Shown in pieces: positions 1 through 7,431 of a stretch of DNA of 31,250 bases. How positions within the stretch are numbered: position 1 is the first letter of the stretch; every line of letters begins with the position of its first letter. Both the position numbers and the translations under genes were made by a program. Below the pieces are notes generated by a model. That model was not told where the DNA came from. It saw nothing but the letters and a program-made list of their open reading frames with translations, and made no database searches. The DNA comes from Syntrophales bacterium (GTDB lineage Bacteria; Desulfobacterota; Syntrophia; Syntrophales; UBA2210): positions 1 to 31,250 of the forward strand of contig JALNXD010000036.1 in assembly GCA_023230565.1 (NCBI GenBank), given 5' to 3'.

Positions 1-61
1 AGGTCGCCGTGATCAGCACCACGAAAACCGCCATTATTGATGTCTGAAGTGTTCGTCTCAT
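1..61 (-). CDS. Exported protein, N-terminal fragment (runs off the left edge)
   Basis: Twenty codons are visible on the minus strand, starting at ATG 61-59. They read MRRTLQTSIMAVFVVLITAT: a short arginine-containing head followed by a hydrophobic stretch, as in a Sec signal peptide or an N-terminal membrane anchor. A strong ribosome binding site (GGAGG) lies 7-8 bases upstream of the ATG, so the start is well supported. The cleavage site and mature protein lie outside the window, so no function can be given. A sigma-54-like sequence lies about 45 bases upstream of the start (101-120). Confidence 0.7.
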   Translation of the reverse strand, partial: MRRTLQTSIMAVFVVLITAT

Positions 62-100
62 CGTTCTTTCCTCCTCCGGGGTTTTTTCTTTGACTTTTAT

Positions 101-120
101 TAATGAAAAATCCGTGCCAA
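101..120 (-). promoter_or_regulatory. Candidate sigma-54-type promoter for the exported protein
   Basis: On the minus strand the sequence reads TTGGCACG, four bases, then TTTCA. The first part is a perfect -24 element; the -12 element should be TTGCW and has T in place of the G. It lies 40-60 bases upstream of the ATG at 61, a normal distance. The imperfect -12 half keeps confidence low. Confidence 0.3.
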
Positions 121-348
121 AGAAGCGAAGAACTGTATTATTTTCAGAAGCTATTAATATACCTTGATAATATCAAAACGGCACACCCCGGACAGAAATC
201 CGCATCTCTCTCTTGCACCCCATGAATTCAATGAAATGTTTAAATATGGTTTAACGAAATATCAAATTAAACAGGGATTATTTGCTTATTTTCTCAAAAG
301 AGAACTCTGGTCTCTAAAGTTTGGAAAATCAATAAGCTCTCGCATCAA

Positions 349-1422
349 TTACCTGGAAGCTTTTTCAGAGGGAGTCGATAAATGTTTTTTAAAAAAAATC
401 AATTGATCGTGCAGGCTTTCCTCAAAATTTTCCCCCTCGTAAATGTCAAAATGCCCTATCGGATAATGTTTCACTTCTGCGAAATGTCCTAGTGACGCCG
501 CAGTTTTTTCTGCAGCTTCGCCTGGAGTAATATTGTCGAAATTGCAAATCTGGAGAAGTACGGGACACCTTACGCCTGGCGCCTCTTTAATCGGCCTGTA
601 TTTATCGGCTCGCACAATTATTCGTGCACAGGCTTCATTTATAAAATCAACGGGGGCTTGCATACGGAATGCCTCATATGCCCCTTCGGAAGTCAGAAGT
701 GCAAGATCACCCGGTTTCCCAACAATCGGCATTTTATGAGGAGACAGCCGCATCCAGGATCTTACAAGGTCCCGCTGTCCGTGCACTATCATTCGAAAGG
801 CACCACCAATTCCGAGCTTTCTGAAGGTCAGTTCCGCCGATGCACGGCCGTCTACACCGGGGCACTGAGCTATCGCACAGGCAATTCCGTGATCACTTGC
901 CGCTTTCACAATTACATGTCCTCCGCTTAAAGATGTACCCCACAATGCAATCCGGGAGGAATCAATTCGTTCGAGACTGCGGGCATATTCAATTGCCGCA
1001 GACCAGTCTTCCAATTGAGACGGGATCCAGATCAGTTGCCTCGGTGTCCCTTCGCTTCCTCCGAAATAGCGGTAGTCGAATACCAGTACGGCAAATCCTT
1101 CTTCCCTGAACCGGGACGCATATCTCCCAAGTCCCATGCGTTTAGTGCCGCCGAATCCATGACCCATTACTATGCAAGGCACCGTGCCTGATATGTCGGA
1201 AGGCACATAAAGCCATGCTTCAAGGTGTACCCCTTTGACCGGTATGAGTACTGTTTCTCTTTCGGATTCCGCACGCCGGTCTTTTACAGGTTGCCTGTCC
1301 TCATCCGATATCGAAAGTGAAGGCACCTTCATCCACGGAATCACAGCCACAATAAGAAGATAGATGATACAAACCGCCACGATGAAGCCCAGGATCATAA
1401 AAAAAAGCACACCGATTCCCAT
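349..1422 (-). CDS. Membrane-anchored alpha/beta hydrolase (dienelactone hydrolase / S15-like)
   Basis: A 357-residue protein. Residues 5-30 form one hydrophobic membrane segment, after which the alpha/beta-hydrolase fold begins (oxyanion region MGHGFGGTKR, then VLVFDYRYFGGSEGTPR). The nucleophile elbow is GTSLSGG, the later acid region is CNFDNITP, and the catalytic histidine is in PIGHFDIY, giving a complete Ser-Asp-His triad. The WGTSxSGGH form of the elbow is typical of DLH and X-Pro dipeptidyl peptidase-like esterases. The substrate cannot be read from sequence. The ATG has an ideal AGGAGG six bases upstream. It lies 92 bases downstream of the histidine kinase on the same strand, so it may be co-transcribed, but no functional link is evident. 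Confidence 0.88.
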   Translation of the reverse strand: MGIGVLFFMILGFIVAVCIIYLLIVAVIPWMKVPSLSISDEDRQPVKDRRAESERETVLIPVKGVHLEAWLYVPSDISGTVPCIVMGHGFGGTKRMGLGRYASRFREEGFAVLVFDYRYFGGSEGTPRQLIWIPSQLEDWSAAIEYARSLERIDSSRIALWGTSLSGGHVIVKAASDHGIACAIAQCPGVDGRASAELTFRKLGIGGAFRMIVHGQRDLVRSWMRLSPHKMPIVGKPGDLALLTSEGAYEAFRMQAPVDFINEACARIIVRADKYRPIKEAPGVRCPVLLQICNFDNITPGEAAEKTAASLGHFAEVKHYPIGHFDIYEGENFEESLHDQLIFFKKHLSTPSEKASR

Positions 1423-1514
1423 GGTTAACCTCCTGTTATTTACGTTCGAGTAAATGGTTGTTTTTAACTATCATCATCCGTAATCGATTTGAGCAAGTAC
1501 GCACGCTTCTCACT

Positions 1515-3893
1515 TTATTCATTCTCACGCGGAATGATTAACGAAAAAACAGAGCCCTTTCCAGGTTCACTTTGTATTTCGAACTTTCCGCCCATAAGAA
1601 CCATTCTTTCCCGAATGCTGAGAAGCCCGAAGCCTTCATGATTTGGTCTCTTCCATATTGAAACCGAATCAAATCCTTTTCCCCTGTCACTCACCACGAT
1701 CCGGATGCATCCGGTTTCATCTTTGTCCATGCGTACCTTCACCGCATTCACTCCGGCATGTTTGGCGGCATTGAAAAGCAATTCTCTTACTGACTGGAAT
1801 AGAAGCAGTTTATTATTTTTCTGCTTCGGCTCAAGACTGTAATCCATAGTAAGTTCCACTGCAAGGCCATGCATTTCACTCATCCACTTTCCAAGCCATT
1901 GCAATGCTTGAGATAAACTCCCTGTTTTCAGTACCTGAGGCGACAATTCGGCGGTAAGGGAACGTGAAATCTTAATTGACTGCTGTATGTTATCGAGGAC
2001 ATGATCAAGGTTCTTCTTATACTCCCCCACGCCACTGTTCATTACAACTTCTGCGTGCACCTTGGCTGCAACAAGCCACTGCTGCAGTTCATCGTGAAGA
2101 ATAGCTGAAAGACGGCTACGCTCGCGCTCTTCTGCAAGCGTGAGTTCCGAGGCAAGGCGGGCAAGCTGATCGGCTCTGCGTTTCAATTCAGCAGTGCGGT
2201 CCTGAACCCGCGCTTCAAGTTCATTCCGAGATTCTTCAAGATCGCTGATAAGCCTTATCCTCTCCATTGCAGTTGCCACCTGATCGGCAATTGTCTTCAT
2301 AACGGCAAGATCACCGGCAGAAAAAGAATTTCGCGTCTTCGTGCCGAATGAAAGAGTCCCGATAACCTTTGCCTGCACAATTAGGGGATGGCATGCATAT
2401 GCTTTTATTCCGTAAGATTTCACGAGCCCGGTTCTTGCATCAGTTGTTGTGTCAATTTTTTCGGCTATAATTCTCTTTCCGTCTCTTGCAACACATCCGC
2501 ACACTGCAGCACCTAAATCCAGCCACTCTAAATCCGGAACTTCTTCTTCCGGCACTCCGGCACAGGCATTGAGGTGAAGCCTCTGGCTCTTTTCATCAAC
2601 AAAATAATTGAAAAATGCCTGACAATCGAGATGCGCCATTACTTTCATACAGAGATCATCCACTATTTCCTGCGGATTTTTCGCAGCTAAAAGCCGGCCC
2701 GCTGTTTCCGTAAAGAGCTTGAATTGTGATTCACTCTTTTGCAATCGTATTCTGTCGCGCCTTTTTTCTGTGACGTCGCGGAAAACATACACTACTCCTC
2801 TCAACCCTCCTTCCGTATCAAGAATAGGTGCGGCATTGTCCTCTATCGGGATCATATCACCATGGCGAGTTGCTATGCATTTTTCACTCTCCGGTGTAAT
2901 TATTGTTTTGCCAGCCAGCACCTGTTTGATGATAGTATCTGCGGGCATGCCTGTCTTTCCATCTATAATCCGTATTATGTCTTCGAACGCATGGCCTGAG
3001 GCTGCGCGATAATCCCATTTAGTAAGTATGGATGCCACTGAATTCATGTAATTGATGTGCCCGAAGAGATCAGTCGCCACTACGGCATCACCTATGCTTC
3101 CAAGCGTGACATCAAGCCACTCGCGCTGTTTCGATAACTCCCTGAAGAGAAGATCGTAGGGCTTAGCCAACCCGGTTTCAACGATTGCTTTATAGATGCA
3201 AAAAAATGAGAGGATTTTAAAAAAATGCCCCATCAAGTTGTAAAAACCGTAAACATCTGCATATAAGGTAAAGGACAGTTCCGATACAACGGTAAAAAAA
3301 ATGGAAAAGAGCAGTAATCGAAGTACCTTTGTATCGAAATGTTCTCTGAGATAAAAAATGACAGCTCCTGATGCGAAAAAAATGAGTGCAATAATGTATT
3401 CACTTATTCTTTTAAAAAACGTCAGTCCTCCCGCTCTTTCTACATAACAATCCGGAAAAATCCCCCAATACAAAATAGAGCATAGAAGAAGAACGGTGAT
3501 GAACCCGTACCCTCCTGCGGTCACGCCCGGATGAATCCGGCGGCGTATCATGCAGGGGGCTAAAAGAAGTGTTATTCCTTCAAGGTATCTTGCTGCAATC
3601 CAGAGTTGCGTCGCTTCGTTTGTACCGTATTGCGCAAAAATATTCATACCCTTGTATGCAAATGTATGTACGAGGTCAACGGCACCAACAAAGAGGTAGG
3701 CGATCCCGATAAATAAAAAATAGTGATTACTTAAGTAGTGCCTGCAATTCCAGGCTACCATAAATACTGCACAGGCGATTGCGACCGAAAAAAATTCGGC
3801 TATGCTGTGAAAAAGAAGATAATTGTATACACTCGCTATATAAAGTCCTGCTGCTACAGCCGCTGCCGCTATAACTGAAAACAATATTTTCAT
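1515..3893 (-). CDS. Sensor histidine kinase, MASE3-PAS-GAF-HisKA_3-HATPase
   Basis: A 792-residue membrane sensor kinase. Residues 1 to about 235 contain about seven hydrophobic segments and match a MASE3-type sensor region (YLFVGAVDLVHTFAYKGM). A PAS domain follows (about 260-375, ending VFRDVTEKRR), then a GAF domain (about 400-545), a coiled coil (548-590) and a NarL-family dimerisation domain with phosphoacceptor His600 in ILHDELQQ. The ATPase domain has its N-box in ELLFNAAKHA, then DRGKGFD and GFGLLSIRERM, all intact. This class normally phosphorylates LuxR/NarL-type response regulators. No response regulator is encoded nearby, so it is an orphan here and its signal is unknown. The start has only a weak ribosome binding site. 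Confidence 0.92.
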   Translation of the reverse strand: MKILFSVIAAAAVAAGLYIASVYNYLLFHSIAEFFSVAIACAVFMVAWNCRHYLSNHYFLFIGIAYLFVGAVDLVHTFAYKGMNIFAQYGTNEATQLWIAARYLEGITLLLAPCMIRRRIHPGVTAGGYGFITVLLLCSILYWGIFPDCYVERAGGLTFFKRISEYIIALIFFASGAVIFYLREHFDTKVLRLLLFSIFFTVVSELSFTLYADVYGFYNLMGHFFKILSFFCIYKAIVETGLAKPYDLLFRELSKQREWLDVTLGSIGDAVVATDLFGHINYMNSVASILTKWDYRAASGHAFEDIIRIIDGKTGMPADTIIKQVLAGKTIITPESEKCIATRHGDMIPIEDNAAPILDTEGGLRGVVYVFRDVTEKRRDRIRLQKSESQFKLFTETAGRLLAAKNPQEIVDDLCMKVMAHLDCQAFFNYFVDEKSQRLHLNACAGVPEEEVPDLEWLDLGAAVCGCVARDGKRIIAEKIDTTTDARTGLVKSYGIKAYACHPLIVQAKVIGTLSFGTKTRNSFSAGDLAVMKTIADQVATAMERIRLISDLEESRNELEARVQDRTAELKRRADQLARLASELTLAEERERSRLSAILHDELQQWLVAAKVHAEVVMNSGVGEYKKNLDHVLDNIQQSIKISRSLTAELSPQVLKTGSLSQALQWLGKWMSEMHGLAVELTMDYSLEPKQKNNKLLLFQSVRELLFNAAKHAGVNAVKVRMDKDETGCIRIVVSDRGKGFDSVSIWKRPNHEGFGLLSIRERMVLMGGKFEIQSEPGKGSVFSLIIPRENE

Positions 3894-4098
3894 TTTTACT
3901 CATCTATGAGGGAATGTCTTCTGCCTTATCCCACTACATTAAAGCAGATGAACTGTCTGCTTCCGATTTCCCCGCGGGGATCGAAACTTTCACAATGACC
4001 TTTCCTTCATCATTTATTAATTAATCTATTATGGGTACCGGCAGACTTTGCATTATCGATTCGCAGACTGCCTGCAAAAAATCACACAATCATTTGGA

Positions 4099-4176
4099 AT
4101 GAAGAAACGCCTGCAGGACCAGTTAAAAATGGAAGAATGGATTGAAATACATAACGCACGTTTTTTGCGGGAGTAG
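4099..4176 (+). CDS. Possible 25-residue small protein or sRNA-borne ORF
   Basis: ATG AAG AAA opens a 25-codon frame ending in TAG, rich in charged and helix-forming residues (MKKRLQDQLKMEEW at its start). The open frame continues upstream of the ATG to a TAA near 4024, so a longer form from a TTG is possible. There is no good Shine-Dalgarno sequence. Support is indirect: a clear intrinsic terminator in the same orientation begins 24 bases after the stop codon. It may equally be the body of a small noncoding RNA. I do not recognise the sequence. Confidence 0.22.
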   Translation: MKKRLQDQLKMEEWIEIHNARFLRE

Positions 4177-4199
4177 TACCATAAAAACTGCATAAGGCC

Positions 4200-4225
4200 A
4201 ACCGGTTTTTCTCACCGGTTTTTTT
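4200..4225 (+). terminator. Intrinsic terminator, plus strand
   Basis: A 7-bp perfect stem (AACCGGT at 4200-4206, ACCGGTT at 4214-4220) with a 7-base loop runs directly into a T tract ending at 4225. On the minus strand the same hairpin has no T tail, so it acts on plus-strand transcripts. No annotated plus-strand gene precedes it, which implies a short unannotated transcript. Confidence 0.7.
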
Positions 4226-4249
4226 ACTCTCCCATATATTTTTTGAAGT

Positions 4250-4379
4250 ACGGGTCTTGTATGTACAATGTTGCGCCTGCAATTTTCGCGAAGCACCCGT
4301 CCCGGCACGCTCTGAGCACACACGCGAGTGCTCCGGAACAGCTTTGCGAGACGGAGCATGACCACAGGTTTGAGCCGGG
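4250..4379. ncRNA. Candidate structured RNA region (two adjacent folded domains)
   Basis: This GC-rich patch inside an AT-rich gap contains nested inverted repeats. Domain 1 is closed by ACGGGT (4250-4255) and ACCCGT (4295-4300) and encloses TTGT/ACAA and TTGC/GCAA hairpins. Domain 2 begins at the next base, closed by CCCGGC (4301-4306) and GCCGGG (4374-4379). Inside it, GTGCTC (4328-4333) can pair either with GAGCAC (4314-4319) or, as GTGCTCCG, with CGGAGCAT (4352-4359), giving two exclusive folds. The strand is undetermined. A degenerate repeat or chance pairing is possible. Confidence 0.3.
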
Positions 4380-4575
4380 TAAAATCTCAAGCCGTAAATG
4401 GTCAAAATAGCACAATGCAGCTATTGAATTTCAGGACGAATGATCAAGTAAATCCCGTTATCCGTCTGAAATAAAAGCAATAACGGAGAAAATATTTGCC
4501 AGAATTACAGGATTGACCTATGTAAATCTTCTAATACGCACGTGAAGTGAAATAATCATTTACTTTCCGTTATAT

Positions 4576-4593
4576 TGCCGGCGCCAGCCGGCA
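4576..4593. terminator. Perfect hairpin downstream of glnN
   Basis: TGCCGGC and GCCGGCA pair perfectly around a 4-base GCCA loop. It lies about 30 bases beyond the glnN stop on the minus strand but has no T tract in that direction. On the plus strand six T residues follow after a 7-base gap. It may be a 3' end stabiliser or a weak terminator. Confidence 0.4.
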
Positions 4594-4622
4594 TGAGGGG
4601 TTTTTTACGGAGCCGTCGCTAT

Positions 4623-6806
4623 TTATTTAATGAACAACATTTCATAATATTTCGGCAGGGGCCACATATCATCAGCGACTATCTCTTCCAGAGCATCGGC
4701 CGCTCTCCTCACGTTACCTACCGCCGGGACAACATCATCTAAAAAGTATTTCGCCTGCACCGCAGCCGGGGAGGTATTCTTCCCGGCAATCGCATCTTCA
4801 AGTGCAGCGATGCTGTCCTGCAGCTCCTTAACCAGAATGGTTACCTTGTCAAGAGTGTTCGTATCGAATGTATAGCCGACAGCCTTCAGATCTGCGCACG
4901 TCCTGGCAAGCTCTCCCTGATATCGTATTGCTGCAGGAAAAATCACGGTTTTTCCAATTTTGGCGGTGAGATTCGCTTCGACATTGACTGAAAGGCAATA
5001 CTGCTCGAAATACACTTCTTCGCGGCTTTGAAGTTCCGCCCTCGAAAGCACTTTATGCTTTTCAAACATTGATACGACATCATTATCTGTAAGTGCCGGC
5101 AGCGCATCGACTGCCGTTCTAAGATTCGGCAGACCTCTTTTTGCCGCTTCTTTCTGCCACATTTCCGTGTAGCCGTCTCCATTGAAAATCACGGCCCCAT
5201 GTTTTTCCATTATTTCCTTTAATATTTTTCTAATTGCAGCATTGAAATTCTTCTGACTTCCCCGGGTTTCATTTTCTATGGCATCTGCGATATACTCGAG
5301 CGAATCCGCAAGAATTATGTTAAGAGCGGCAAGCGGTCCATTCACTGACTGATTGGAACCTACAGCCCTGAATTCAAATCGATTGCCCGTAAAAGCGAAT
5401 GGGCTTGTCCTGTTTCTGTCTCCTGAGTCTCTGGGTATCGCGGGAAGTGTATCGACACCTACATTGATAATCCCGTTTTCCCTGGCTGATTTTCGCTCTT
5501 TGTTCACTATCCCATTGAAAATATTAGTCAGCTCTTCTCCTAAAAAAATTGATATGATAGCGGGTGGAGCCTCATTGGCCCCGAGGCGGTGATCGTTACC
5601 TGATGATGCAACAACGGCGCGCATAAGATGGGCATTCAAATGTACGGCACGGATCATCGCAGCACAAAAAACAAGAAATTGTGCGTTTTCATGGGGAGTT
5701 TGACCAGGATCGAAAAGATTCCCCTGAGACTGGTTGCCTATGGAGAAATTGAGATGCTTCCCGGAACCGTTAACGCCGGCAAAAGGTTTTTCGTGCAGAA
5801 GGCACGCGAAGCCGTTTCTTTCGGCAACTTTTTTGAGAATGGTCATGGTTAACTGCTGATGATCGGCTGCGAGATTTGCCGGTTCATAAAGGGGAGCAAT
5901 TTCGAATTGGCCTGGTGCCACTTCATTGTGCCTTGTCCGTGAAGGAATTCCCAGTTTAAAAAGTTCCCGATCCACGTCCATCATGAAGCCCTGCACTCTG
6001 TCGTTAATAGCGCCGAAATAATGGTCATCTAATTCTTGACCCTTTGGAGAAGGGGCACCAAATAGCGATCTGCCCGCCAGTACAAGATCAGGCCGGTTAT
6101 TATAAAACTTCCTGTCTATAAGAAAATATTCCTGCTCGCAGCCCGCAAAAGACATTACCATAGAAACAGTGTCATGACCGAAAAGCTTCAGAACCCGCCG
6201 CGCCTGTCTGTCGAGTGCCTGAATCGACCTGAGAAGCGGCGTCTTCTTGTCAAGAGCTTCGCCCGTCCATGCAATAAAAACAGTCGGTATACACAAGGTT
6301 GATCCATTATAATTTTCCATTATGTAGGCGGGACTTGTCACATCCCAGGCGGTATAGCCTCTGGCTTCAAACGTTGTTCTGATGCCCCCCGAAGGGAAAC
6401 TGGAAGCATCCGGTTCTCCTTGAATCAGTGCCTTTCCCGTAAACTCGCTTATCGCTCCGCCTTCTCCGTCAGGCATGAGAAACGAATCATGCTTTTCCGC
6501 TGTAAGACCCGTGAGGGGATAAAATACATGGGTAAAGTGCGTTGCTCCTTTTGATATCGCCCAATCTTTCATTGCCGCGGCAACAACATCCGCAATGCCT
6601 TCATCAAGGGGCCTCCCTGTTTCCACTGTATCTTTCAATGAACCGAATACGGCTTTTGGAAGGCACGTTTTCATTATTTTCAAGCTGAAAACATTCGTTC
6701 CGAAAAGTTCTGTGGCGGGATCACCTAAAAAATCGAATTTCGGTTCCAGCTTACATGGTTCCGAAAGAGCTGTTACAGCATGTACTCGCACATTATTGCC
6801 GTTCAT
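4623..6806 (-). CDS. glnN: Glutamine synthetase, type III (GlnN)
   Basis: ATP-dependent condensation of glutamate and ammonia to glutamine, in the cytoplasm. From the chosen ATG the protein has 727 residues, the usual size for the large GSIII family and far longer than GSI or GSII. Family blocks are present: ENYNGSTLCIPTVFIAW, the substrate-site segment QEYFLIDRKF, RTRHNEVAPGQFEIAP, GSGKHLNFSIG, and NRTSPFAFTGNRFEFRAVGS near the ATP/glutamate site. The frame is open upstream to a TTG at 6875, but that TTG lies inside the -12 element of a sigma-54-like promoter and has no ribosome binding site. The ATG at 6806 follows GAGGAG by 12 bases and begins MNGNNVRVHAV. The gene is monocistronic by spacing. 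Nitrogen control is likely given the promoter type. Confidence 0.93.
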   Translation of the reverse strand: MNGNNVRVHAVTALSEPCKLEPKFDFLGDPATELFGTNVFSLKIMKTCLPKAVFGSLKDTVETGRPLDEGIADVVAAAMKDWAISKGATHFTHVFYPLTGLTAEKHDSFLMPDGEGGAISEFTGKALIQGEPDASSFPSGGIRTTFEARGYTAWDVTSPAYIMENYNGSTLCIPTVFIAWTGEALDKKTPLLRSIQALDRQARRVLKLFGHDTVSMVMSFAGCEQEYFLIDRKFYNNRPDLVLAGRSLFGAPSPKGQELDDHYFGAINDRVQGFMMDVDRELFKLGIPSRTRHNEVAPGQFEIAPLYEPANLAADHQQLTMTILKKVAERNGFACLLHEKPFAGVNGSGKHLNFSIGNQSQGNLFDPGQTPHENAQFLVFCAAMIRAVHLNAHLMRAVVASSGNDHRLGANEAPPAIISIFLGEELTNIFNGIVNKERKSARENGIINVGVDTLPAIPRDSGDRNRTSPFAFTGNRFEFRAVGSNQSVNGPLAALNIILADSLEYIADAIENETRGSQKNFNAAIRKILKEIMEKHGAVIFNGDGYTEMWQKEAAKRGLPNLRTAVDALPALTDNDVVSMFEKHKVLSRAELQSREEVYFEQYCLSVNVEANLTAKIGKTVIFPAAIRYQGELARTCADLKAVGYTFDTNTLDKVTILVKELQDSIAALEDAIAGKNTSPAAVQAKYFLDDVVPAVGNVRRAADALEEIVADDMWPLPKYYEMLFIK

Positions 6807-6870
6807 AGCATTTATGGTCTCCTCTTTTTTCTGTGGTGTACATAAACGAATCACACCTAAAAGTCCAGAA

Positions 6871-6886
6871 AGCAATTTATATGCCG
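6871..6886 (-). promoter_or_regulatory. Candidate sigma-54 promoter of glnN
   Basis: The minus strand reads CGGCATATAAATTGCT: GGCA at -24, ten bases between the invariant GG and GC, and a consensus TTGCT at -12. Transcription would begin near 6860, giving a leader of about 55 bases before the ATG at 6806. Sigma-54 control is well known for nitrogen-assimilation genes, so context supports it. The -24 half lacks the usual ACG after GGC. Confidence 0.5.
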
Positions 6887-6996
6887 ACCAAAATATTTTT
6901 ATGAATTGAGCAACGCGACAGGAAAGATGATTGCAAGTACCTTAAAATATATACGATATCCTTTATTGGCATTTTCCTCTCCGCCCGAAACCTTGT

Positions 6997-7011
6997 TTGT
7001 AATAGTTACAA
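6997..7011. promoter_or_regulatory. Perfect 15-base palindrome upstream of glnN
   Basis: TTGTAATAGTTACAA is a perfect inverted repeat of six bases with a 3-base spacer. It lies about 140 bases upstream of the predicted glnN transcription start, where enhancer-binding activators of sigma-54 promoters usually bind. It does not match the classical NtrC site, nor the longer spacing of a GlnR/TnrA box. The activator is unknown. Confidence 0.35.
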
Positions 7012-7098
7012 TATTGTTATAAATGAACTACGGTGATACATTTTGGCAGGAAAGAGAGGTATTTCTTCATAAGAAATAAAAAACTGCCGATTAGTTGA

Positions 7099-7404
7099 CT
7101 ATCTGCGAGATAATGGCTTTACATACTGAATTATCTTTTTTATATTCCTGTCGGCAGCTCTCCATATTCGTGGAAATCTGTGATCGATCCATTTGATAAG
7201 ACGCCGGAAAAGAGGAATATCACGCGAAAGAAGGATAGCGCCTATGGCAACGAAAAGCCACCCCTGAAGAATCGGAAAGATAAATCCGGCAATCCCCAAA
7301 ATGAGGAACATAACACCCAGGGCAATTCTTGATACGCGGTATATGAACTTTTTTTTACTAATTTCCATAGAATGAGGAGCAATCAGGTGAAGGCGGCGAG
7401 CCAT
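7099..7404 (-). CDS. Small inner-membrane protein
   Basis: A protein of up to 101 residues with two close hydrophobic segments (about residues 26-43 and 47-61, around GVMFLILGIAGFIFPILQGW) and a basic, aromatic C-terminal tail rich in Arg and Lys. The layout resembles small PGPGW-like membrane proteins, but I am not sure of the family. Two starts are possible, ATG 7404 or the internal Met13 (MEISKKKF); neither has a strong ribosome binding site. It begins 27 bases after the otsA stop on the same strand, so it is probably the last gene of the trehalose cluster. Function unknown. Confidence 0.7.
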   Translation of the reverse strand: MARRLHLIAPHSMEISKKKFIYRVSRIALGVMFLILGIAGFIFPILQGWLFVAIGAILLSRDIPLFRRLIKWIDHRFPRIWRAADRNIKKIIQYVKPLSRR

Positions 7405-7431
7405 AAAGAGCAGGAAATCAAAGTATTGCCA

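Larger units (their letters stand above)
3894..4622. other. Long intergenic region between the kinase and glnN
   Basis: About 730 bases with no convincing large gene. It holds a possible -10 (4027-4032), a 25-codon plus-strand ORF (4099-4176), a good plus-strand terminator (4200-4225), a GC-rich foldable patch (4250-4379) and a perfect hairpin (4576-4593). The rest is AT-rich. Overlapping ORFs of 60-107 codons on the minus strand lack start signals and recognisable motifs. Confidence 0.6.

Noticed and set aside
164..406. 80-codon plus-strand frame next to the hydrolase gene
   Set aside because: Starts with TTG with no ribosome binding site, no recognised motif, and its end overlaps the 3' end of the real hydrolase gene on the other strand.
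4301..4380. c-di-GMP-I riboswitch on the minus strand
   Set aside because: CAAACC, GCAAAGC and CCGG occur in the right order, but the helix with a GNRA loop between them is missing, and the fold does not match.
4224..4415. 63-codon Cys-rich minus-strand frame
   Set aside because: TTG start without a ribosome binding site; it coincides with the nested inverted repeats, which better explain its odd composition.
6807..6875. N-terminal extension of glnN starting at a TTG
   Set aside because: No ribosome binding site, and the TTG is part of the likely -12 promoter element. The ATG at 6806 has GAGGAG upstream.
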